A stretch of DNA of 29,169 bases from Pleurobrachia bachei (Eukaryota; Ctenophora; Tentaculata; Cydippida; Pleurobrachiidae): the NCBI GenBank assembly GCA_000695325.1, contig AVPN01000537.1:9764-38932 (forward strand), written 5' to 3'. Positions 21,070 through 29,169 of this stretch are shown piece by piece. The notes under the pieces were generated by a model. The model was not told the DNA's origin. It made no database searches and saw only the letters and a program-made list of their open reading frames with translations. Numbering within the stretch: position 1 is the first letter of the stretch; each line of letters begins with the position of its first letter. The position numbers and the translations under genes were made by a program.

Positions 21070-24000
21070 CTACATGGGTGCCATGTGAATCTGACTGATA
21101 GGACGGACTGACATCAGGGGACGGACGTGGGGTGAGCCATGGGATGAGGGACCTCCACTTGGTCCCCTACTCCCTGGACCCCGGGCTGTGTTGTGTGAGC
21201 CCGGTAGACCAAGCCTCCCCTCCTCTGATGGATTGCCTGTTGTCTGTTGTCGGAAGTGGATGACCACATTAGATTTGATCTTGTTGACCTCCGATTTGAA
21301 AGTGTTTCCACTTGATAGTTGGATGAGGGGATTAGCAAAACTGTTGAGATATGCACAGAAATTATACGCTGCATAGAAATAGGTCTGCTCTATTTGTCCC
21401 TGTGTAGGAGAGTATGAGGGTTACAAACTAATGGACGGGCTAAAAAGCAAACCCATACTATAAAAGGCGATCGATCTGGCATTTTTTTGCTCTGTCGGCC
21501 GCTCAGATCTAGTATTTTGATCTGGCTCTAAACACGCAGTCCTTACCAATGTAGAGATAAGTGAGTTGATGTTGCTATCTTGTTTCACATTGACCAGGAT
21601 GTTTTTGAAGTTGTGGAATATGATTAGGGAATAACACAGGAAGTACCACGCTGCCATTACCATCAACGATACCACCTGAAATAATTGTAGGTTTTCGAGC
21701 CTTCCTTTTTCTGTCATGCCAATGCTCCGACCACAGTTCTCATGCGCTTATTTGAGAAGAATGAGAATAGGGCCAGGCCAATGCTCTGACAGTCCTTGTC
21801 AAGCATACCCATTACCCATACATCTTTTCAGCTAATGAATATAATATATTCATTAGATGAAAAGATGTATGGGTAATGGGTATGCTTGACAAGGACTGTC
21901 AGAGCATTGGCCTGGCCCTATTCTCATTGGATATTTTGGAAGAAAGAAATGTATGTTGGAGAGTGTGTCAGGATATAGAGCTGTCGATATGAACATATTT
22001 TAAACACTGAATGACATGTATAAGTCGGTATATCAATCCACTTGTCTACATGGGTGCCATGTGAATCTGACTGATAGCTGCCTGACTGTAGTCCCCTGCC
22101 TGCACCCCACTCGGTACCCTACTCCCTCCTCCACTTGGTCCCCTACTCCCTGGACCCCGGGCTGTGTTGTGTGAGCCCGGTAGACCAAGCCTCCCCTCCT
22201 CTGATGGATTGCCTGTTGTCTGTTGTCGGAAGTGGATGACCACATTAGATTTGATCTTGTTGACCTCCGATTTGAAAGTGTTTCCACTTGATAGTTGGAT
22301 GAGGGGATTAGCAAAACTGTTGAGATATGCACAGAAATTATACGCTGCATAGAAATAGGTCTGCTCTATTTGTCCCTGTGTAGGAGAGTATGAGGGTTAC
22401 AAACTAATGGACGGGCTAAAAGGCAAACCCGTACTATTATAAAAGGCGATCGATCTGGCATTTTTTTGCTCTGTCGGCCGCTCAGATCTAGTATTTTGAT
22501 CTGGCTCTAAACACGCAGTCCTTACCAATGTAGAGATAAGTGAGTTGATGTTGCTATCTTGTTTCACATTGACCAGGATGTTTTTGAAGTTGTGGAATAT
22601 GATTAGGGAATAACACAGGAAGTACCACGCTGCCATTACCATCAACGATACCACCTGAAATAATTGTAGGTTTTCGAGCCTTCCTTTTTCTGTCATGCCA
22701 ATGCTCCGACCACAGTTCTCATGCGCTTATTTGAGAAGAATGAGAATAGGGCCAGGCCAATGCTCTGACAGTCCTTGTCAAGCATACCCATTACCCATAC
22801 ATCTTTTCATCTAATGAATATAATATTATATTATTCATTAGATGAAAAGATGTATGGGTAATGGGTATGCTTGACATTATATAGTTTTGGCATCTTAAAA
22901 ACATAATATTATTATGTTTTTAAGATGCCAAAACTATATAATGCTCTCGCTTTCTGTCACGACTCACCACTTGTTTACTAAGGGCTTGTGACTCCGCTGG
23001 CTCATCTTTCTTTCTCGTCCAGGACTTCTAAAAAGGGGGAAAACAGAGGTTTTGTTTGGGTTGTCACACTATCATTAGCCTAGTTTTTGTTATGCATAAT
23101 ACCGCTTCCTCCCACCTAGGTTTACCAAAATACCCTCTTAGGCATATTCTTCTAACACTGAGTTATACAAACCCACACCATGAATCGTTACATGCCAATC
23201 ATATAGTAGGTGGACTATAAATTTCATGAGTAATACTCTTTCCAATCCTGACTAATTTCCAAATTGGATAATTTCTCCAGGAGACTATCCGATAAATTAG
23301 AGATTGAACTCCAATCTCTAATTTATTGGATTTTCCGATTCTTTTCCATTCAGTCGTGGCCTCGTCATATCCGCATTTTTCGTAATCTGTCTAGTACTCC
23401 TAATCTCTCACTCCGAATATTATATTATCTAGATTTATCTCACGGGCGGCATTACTGTAGAGAACCTAGCACAATTTCCAGATCCTAGGTTATATCGGTA
23501 GAACTGCAATTTCAAGATCATACAGGCCGCGGTTTAATCACGGGATTATTTTTATATTTGGATGGAAGACACTATAGACAATGCTTTAATTGCTAAGGTG
23601 TGTGTGACTGCAGCAGGGAGATATATTTAGTAAACACATGTGAACTCCACCCACACAGATATAATTGTAGTTCACAAGTTCCAATATCATCATTCGTCAA
23701 ACGTACGAGAACAAAGCCATTTTAATTTTTAGCCCTCATATATCTTCAAGACTAGCCGTTTTCAATGTTTATACAACTACAGCCGCCCTTCAAGGGTTGG
23801 CTAGAAGTCGACCCTGCGAAGCCGTTTGGCAAACTATGATAAAATAAGCCAGGTGTACCATTAACTTTAAGGTGGTTTGAATCAAACTTTGAAGGAACAA
23901 GGTCCAATGACAAGAGATAAGTCGATATTTGTTTAAAAAAGGATGCTTGAAGACATACCTGGTATCGCAGGAAGAGGTATCTGGCGATGGTAATATTAGT

Positions 24001-25543
24001 GGCAACTATCACCACTAGGGAACACAACATTGGTACGGGACCCAGAACTAGAGTGTACACCAGGGACTGGGTGTGATCTAGTTCATCGTACACGAAATCA
24101 CATATACTCCACCTGGAAATATTAGGAGGGACGTTAGAATACCTCTTTTTAAGATCGGTAACTTGGCGGATTATGGTGCAAGTCAGGAAATAAGGCCAGA
24201 CCGGTAATGCTCAATTATAATGTAAACGTATAAATACATTTTCCTTCTTACCATTCGAAATAAAAGTAGTTGATGGATCTAAAGAAAAATGGGAAGCTAG
24301 CGAAGACACCACCGTACAGGAAAACCAGGGAACAGATTATTATAGCCTGAAAAAAAGAATTGGTCATATTGTTTGATGATGCTTCAAAGTTATAAATGGT
24401 GATGAGTCGGTGAAGACCAATCTTTGAAACAGGAAATGATACTTTATCACCAAACCCCTGATCCCTGATCAACTTACAAATGGTTTGGTGGTTACAAATG
24501 AGCTGTCATGTGGATAGTAGACTGCCCTGATCCTGAATATCCCGGAGAGACTGAGAAGCATGGGAGTTGTCACCATATTCCAGTTCCACAGCCAACCCGC
24601 CACAAAACACAGCGGCGTGTCAAAGGATTTGGGCCTTCCTGTGTAGATGAAGACATTTGGGTTACGAAATAGTAATGTGAGCGGTAATTGATTCAGTTAC
24701 GAGATGGTAACATTTGGGCGATATGATTGGTTTCAGAATTTGATATAGTTCAATCCCAATTCCTGTCATTATTAAACGTGTCGAGACAGCTCAACTTGAC
24801 ATTACCACTTGCATTGTGAGATAAAACGCTATTGGTAATCATAGTGACACTAAAATGAGCCGGGTCACATGTTCATTTAAATTGTGACAGGCATTCAGAA
24901 TTCCCCCGTACCGCAATTACCTATGACGAGAAATACCCCAGAGTAAATGGCCACCATTGAAGTGATCAAGTCGGTGAGGGTCTCGAATATTGCAATAACG
25001 TAGTATGGTTTAGTACGTCCCAGACGGAGGAAAACCACCAGAGCAATCATGTTGAAGGAAAACCCGAGGATCCCCACTATCAAATGCAACTGAAATATGA
25101 AGTGGTGGTTCAAAGTAGAAAATTTGTACATTCCACCCTAACTCGACCATTAACAAAATATGTGGGTTTCACTTCCGTTGGTCTTCCCGGCCAGTAAAAA
25201 CATGTTGATACTTAATATTCAAGCTTTGTACTTGTAAGTTGTAACAGGGGTTCATACCCATATGGCAACCACTCTATCAAATAAATTAAGAGCTCTGATT
25301 ACTTACCACTCCCCAGACCATATCCACGACACTAACACACATGTCCATTGAGACCATTGTGTAACATAACGTGGTGTTGTCAGGGTCATTGTCACAGTAG
25401 TGGGCAGTACATTCCGAGTAGGCGTATCCATTAGTTTCCAAACTGGCCATCGCGTGACTCTCCTGTATATCCATGTGCTGGGATATGTTGACCCAACAGG
25501 ATTCGATAGTGGCAAATGAGCCTTGATCACATTCTAGAGTCAT
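21070..25543 (-). CDS. Rhodopsin-like GPCR, gene C, eight exons (paralogue of B)
   Basis: Exons in transcript order: 25543-25307 (79-residue N-terminus, Cys-rich, NIS and NTT glycosylation sites), 25089-24921 (TM1-TM2), 24638-24478 (TM3), 24346-24252 (TM4), 24112-23959 (TM5), 23027-22968 (loop 3), TM6 22654-22526 or 21675-21547, TM7 and tail 22375-22046 or 21399-21070. Phases match throughout; 444 residues. TM2 FETLTDLITS, TM3 TPLCFVAGW with WNWNMVTTP. The DRY position reads FRI (170-172) followed by RAVYYP. TM5 GPVPMLCS; TM7 NSFANPLIQL with NP at 358-359. Exon lengths 169, 95 and 129 and all phases equal those of gene B. The start is uncertain: the frame stays open to 25834, with a hydrophobic run (FLILFLFCSC) that might be a signal peptide, but a good acceptor (CACCTGCAG, ending at 25557) just upstream of ATG 25543 suggests another 5' exon instead. 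Confidence 0.87.
21760..21928. repeat. 169-base near-perfect hairpin
   Basis: Arms of 81 bases (21760-21840 and 21848-21928) around a 7-base AT loop, one mismatch seen. Each arm contains the CATTGGCCTG/CAGGCCAATG repeat motif. It lies at the junction of the two gene C units. Fold-back MITE or a fold-back assembly artefact. Confidence 0.9.
22046..22375 (-). CDS. Gene C TM7/tail exon, upstream copy
   Basis: Same acceptor and same first 78 or so residues as the exon at 21070-21399 (GQIEQTYFYAAYNFCAYLNS and so on, NPLIQLSSGN), same stop. In the tail, 50 bases are complemented without reversal. Frame and length are kept and no stop arises, giving GGGSRVPSGVQAGDYSQAA instead of GGPSSHGSPHVRPLMSVRP before the shared ISQIHMAPM end. 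In transcript order this copy comes first and contains a stop, so it would be the default last exon. Confidence 0.8.
   Translation of the reverse strand, partial: GQIEQTYFYAAYNFCAYLNSFANPLIQLSSGNTFKSEVNKIKSNVVIHFRQQTTGNPSEEGRLGLPGSHNTARGPGSRGPSGGGSRVPSGVQAGDYSQAAISQIHMAPM
22736..22943. repeat. Nested hairpins at the end of the second gene C unit
   Basis: The left arm is the same as at 21760, but here the right arm stops after GGTATGCTTGAC (22875). It runs directly into a second, unrelated, perfect hairpin at 22875-22943: 33-base arms with a 3-base ATT loop. Confidence 0.9.
23289..23329. repeat. Short hairpin
   Basis: 18-base arms (GATAAATTAGAGATTG and its inverted copy) around AACTC, one mismatch, in the TM5-to-loop-3 intron of gene C. 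Confidence 0.85.
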
Positions 25544-25834
25544 CTGAAGGGGACCTGCAGGTGTAAAAATAATGGGTTTACAATAGCTGGTCTGGCAAGA
25601 ACAAAACAAGAACAAAATAAGAAAACGACACGAGGACACTTTTCTGATGTGCTTTTCAATACGAATCCCATGAAATCTTGTCAAAGGGATGTAATAGACA
25701 ATAGACATGGATTCTCTTGCTTGACCATGTTTCACCGCGTCAGACACGCCGAATGAAATAAAAGGGTTATAGCAATGGGAATTGGTGTAGGACTTCCGAA
25801 TCTTGTACACACGAGTGAAAATTGAAAAAGTCAA

Positions 25835-26788
25835 AGTTCAAACTGCAAGGGTGTGCGTGGAGGTCTTAACTCCGACATCTTACTGTTACTCAACAATTTA
25901 AAGGAATACGAAGCACAGAAGAAAAAGAAGAAAAATGATCTTAGTAACAGATGGTGGCTGCATATTGGCTCATATATTCAGCGTGTCCCACTCGATCGAA
26001 GCTTCAGACGTGTTGGGTAAGGGAACGGAGTTAAGAGTGGTCAAACAAGGATCAGCAATTGAAGGAAAGCTCTCTGTGCGTCATTGAGCTTGGTGTCAAC
26101 TATTCTATTAGATTGAATTAGTTATGGCATCAGCATGATCTGGAGAAGGAACTAAAATAGTTTACACACTTATAGGTAACACGGGGCTGAATGAATATAA
26201 AACAAAAGGGTCAATAACATAACAAATCAAGATCTTTACAGAATATTATAAAGCTTTTGCCAATAATTCTCTACATCAACAATGAAAATTGAAACTATGT
26301 AATGACATGGGATAAAAAATAGAGAGCTAATTGCTAAGCTGTAAAGATTGAAAAGATTGAAAACTAAAGAAGTCAAGAATTGCGCCAAAGATATATGGTG
26401 TGCGTTTAGCAGAGCACATATGGCACACTATACTAATTTCTTGGTAGTAGCACTACACTATACTAGTGCTGATGGGTACCTAGCTTTCTAATTGCATGCT
26501 CCTGTCAATAATATATTCTCTAAAATATATCACCAGCTGGGGTATAGCATGCTCTATTTGTGTCTGTATCTGCTCTAACTTAAGGCACACGTCGGTGTAT
26601 ATAATGATAGTTCTCCATGATTTAATGCAAATGAGAAGGAGGAACAGAGCACCGTGATATAGAATTAAATACACTTCACATCTCATCACCGATCACCCAA
26701 TATATCACCAGCTGGGGTATAGCATGCTCTACTGTTGTGTCTGTATCTGACTATCTTCTCTAACTTAAGACATTTGCTCACACACGTC
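25835..26788. other. Region upstream of gene C
   Basis: No gene recognised. The promoter of gene C is expected here. The right part (about 26523-26788) holds a short tandem duplication starting CACCAGCTGGGGTATAGCAT; its second copy is interrupted by the fold-back element. Confidence 0.55.
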
Positions 26789-28347
26789 GGTGGGCCACGG
26801 ATTCTTAGTAAGGGTTAGCGAGTTGTGCCGTAAAAACGGTGATAGTTGTGAGAATAAAAATTATGGGAGCACTCTGGATCAATTTCTTGGTAACTTTTTC
26901 CATATTTTTTTGTCGAAAATTCGAAAATTCATTTTTCATTCCTTCATTCATCTCTCGTTCATTTATCATGTGAGCATCCTAATTTTTCATCATTATGCTA
27001 TTTTTCTTTGGCTTAAATTTATCTTTCCAATGAGCACCATAAAAATGATATTGGAGCACCTGGTCACGTGGCAGTTGAGAAAATGCACATGCATGATTTT
27101 GGCTCTTCCTGCGACTTTCAATGAGCTGTATCACGGCTAACTTTCGTTCGATCGTTTTAAAAGTTTGGGTGAACATTGGTTATGATAAGATCTTTGCTCA
27201 CAAGAAAAATCAATGTCAAAACTCAAAGTTCATTTTAAATTTTTGGAAGTTCATTCCACTCATTCAGGAACAAACATCCCTAAAGTGATGAAAAGGTTTG
27301 GGTTTTGTGTGGCCCGTGCCCTGCATTGGCAGAGAGGTGTAAAAACCGTTCCGGGCTAGTTAATGGGTGTCCATGTGATCATGATGATATCTGACACCTT
27401 TTCTGAGCCATAAATAAGGGATTTTCTCAAATTGAAGCTGATGATTTGAGTTTACTGCGATTGGTATCGTGCAGCAATGTTGAGAGATCTCATAGCACCT
27501 CAAAAATAATGATAAATTCAATATGAAATAAGTTGAGTTATGATTATGAACAGATTAAAACAGACGTCAAAATCAATTAAACGACCATTTTCTATCATAA
27601 ATCAACTCATTTCATTTCATTTATCATTATTTTTAAGGTGCTATGAGATCTCTCATAATTGCTGAACAATACCAATCGCAGTAAACTCAAATCACGAGCT
27701 TCAATTTGAGAAAATCCCTTATTTATGGCTCAGAAAAGGTGTCAGATATCATCATGATCACATGGACACCCATTAACTAGCCCGGAACGGTTTTTACACC
27801 TCTCTGTCATTGTAGGGTATGGGCCAAACAAAACCCAAACCTTTTCATCACTTTAGGGATGTTTGTTCCTGAATGAGTGGAATGAACTTCCAAAAATTCG
27901 AAATAAACTTTGAGTTTTGACATTGATTTTTCTTGTGAGCAAAGATTTTATCATAACCAATATTCACCCAAACTTTTAAAACGATCGAACGAAAGTTAGC
28001 CGTGATACAGCTCATTGAAAGTCGCAGGAAGAGCCAAAATCATGCATGTGCATTTTCTCAACTGCCACGTGACCAGGTGCTCCAATATCATTTTTATGGT
28101 GCTCATTGGAAAGATAAATTTAAGCCAAAGAAAAATAGCATAATGATGAAAAATTAGGATGCTCACATGATAAATGAACGAGAGATGAATAAAGGAATGA
28201 AAAATGAATTTAAGAATTTTCGACAAAAAATTATGGAAAAAGTTACCAAGAAATTGATCCAGAGTGCTCCCATAATTTTTATTCTCACAACTATCACCGT
28301 TTTTACGGCACAACTCGCTAACCCTTACTAAGAATCCGTGGCCCACC
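26789..28347. mobile_element. 1.56 kb fold-back element (long terminal inverted repeats)
   Basis: Begins GGTGGGCCACGGATTCTTAG and ends with its reverse complement. The arms are about 755 bases each (26789-27544 and 27594-28347) around a loop of about 49 bases, with only scattered differences. It sits inside a duplicated flank: 26523-26698 shows the uninterrupted sequence (CGTCGGTG followed by TATAATGATAG), while in the second copy the element separates these. No clear target duplication. Each arm carries the same 116-codon open frame in mirror position, with no known domain; probably non-coding. A transcript of it would fold into a very long double-stranded RNA. Confidence 0.85.
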
Positions 28348-28420
28348 TTGTATAATGATAGTACTTCTCCATGATTTGATGCAAATGAGAAGGAGGGACA
28401 GAGCGCCGACTATATCTTAA

Positions 28421-29169
28421 TTTATGTGAAGTGTAGAGTAGTGGCTAGTGGGTTAATAGATTGTGCGGGGTAACTGAGAGAGAATGCAAATTCAATGTGA
28501 GAATATAGCTTTAGCAGTATAGCTACAGTTAGGGTGAAGCCGACTGGCCTTCCATCCATCTCACACGCTCAGAGAATTAAATTAGTTCTGATCTATACTA
28601 AATCTATATGGCTTCCTCGGGTTTCTAAAACCACAAGTTTGAGCGGAAATGCTTGAATAGCACGTTTTAACACACATAATATCACGAAGAGAAGATGACT
28701 ACACAACGGCATAGTATAGTCCTTGTCCCTAGGACGCTAGCAACAACAAGGACAAAAGCAAAGTTACCACATTTACCTTTTGTTACTTATATCGTGAGAT
28801 AAGCTCCAAATTAACTCGAGAGTAAGAGTCTAGTGCTAATATGTGCAAAGGAGGGGGTCTTTAAGGGTACACCTCGGCAAAATTTTTGTCGAGTGCCCGC
28901 TTAGCTCACCATATGGGGTTGTTGGGCATACCAAGGGGACCTCAAATATGCAATTTTAGCCCTTAACTCGAATTCATATTTTTGCTACAGCCCCTCAAAG
29001 TCGGAAAAAAGAGGACCCGAAATAGCGGTTTTTAAGGGACCTAAATTTTAATTTTAAGGCTAGAAAGCCGAAAATTTGGGGATTTGTAGAGGATACCAAG
29101 GTGTATCAGCCCAAGCAGTGATTTTTGAAATGGTGCTCAATTTTTTGTTTGAGACCATTTTACCTTTTT
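28421..29169. other. Right end of window, no gene recognised
   Basis: AT-rich sequence without a convincing open frame, splice structure or repeat that I can name. Confidence 0.5.

Larger units (their letters stand above)
20955..22875. repeat. 976-base tandem duplication of gene C 3' end
   Basis: From GGATATTTTGGAAGAAAG (20954 and 21929) through the TM7 exon, TM6 exon and the following inverted repeat, the sequence occurs twice with constant offset 976 over the coding part. The coding parts look identical except for 50 bases in the tail (21102-21151 against 22078-22127), which are unreversed complements. Each copy has a complete TM6 plus TM7/stop module in phase 0 with the single loop-3 exon, so they could serve as alternative 3' ends. 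Confidence 0.9.

Noticed and set aside
26790-27140. 116-codon open frame, repeated in mirror position at 27996-28346
   Set aside because: It exists twice only because it lies in the inverted arms of the fold-back element; no domain, low-complexity hydrophobic composition.
1-29169. Retroviral, LTR or Polinton remains
   Set aside because: No reverse transcriptase, integrase, capsid-like frame or long terminal direct repeats were recognised.

Overview
The window reads as draft nuclear DNA of an invertebrate animal. It has spliced genes with GT-AG introns, an animal-type MAD2 checkpoint gene, lineage-specific rhodopsin-like GPCR genes, many microsatellites, short inverted-repeat elements and one 740-base assembly gap. 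A sponge or another early-branching animal would fit the GPCR cluster, but nothing here fixes the taxon.

Layout. 1-592 (+): the last two exons of an unrecognised gene. About 769-4330 (+): a MAD2 (MAD2L1, HORMA domain) gene in six exons. 4331-6905: no gene recognised, mostly GA/CT repeats. 6906-9521 (+): GPCR gene A, followed by a 1.2 kb tandem copy of its own core. 9976-14274 (-): GPCR gene B, eight exons, with a duplicated intracellular-loop-3 exon around the gap and a broken copy of exon 1 at 15.1-15.2 kb. 15.5-20.9 kb: no gene recognised; repeats, a 258 bp MITE, microsatellites. 21070-25543 (-): GPCR gene C, eight exons, paralogous to B, with its last two exons duplicated in tandem. 26789-28347: a 1.56 kb fold-back element. 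28.4-29.2 kb: nothing recognised.

Genes B and C share exon lengths and phases, so they come from one ancestral gene; A is a more distant class A receptor. No retrovirus, LTR element, Polinton or toxin remains were recognised.

The strangest signal is in the duplicated blocks. In three places one copy carries a 50-51 base tract that is the direct, unreversed complement of the other copy. Inversion cannot make this, because inversion gives the reverse complement. Two-base colour-space sequencing cannot tell a sequence from its complement, so mis-decoded 50-base reads are the leading explanation. If long reads confirmed the tracts, they would be extraordinary. They also suggest that some duplications here may be assembly products or merged haplotypes.
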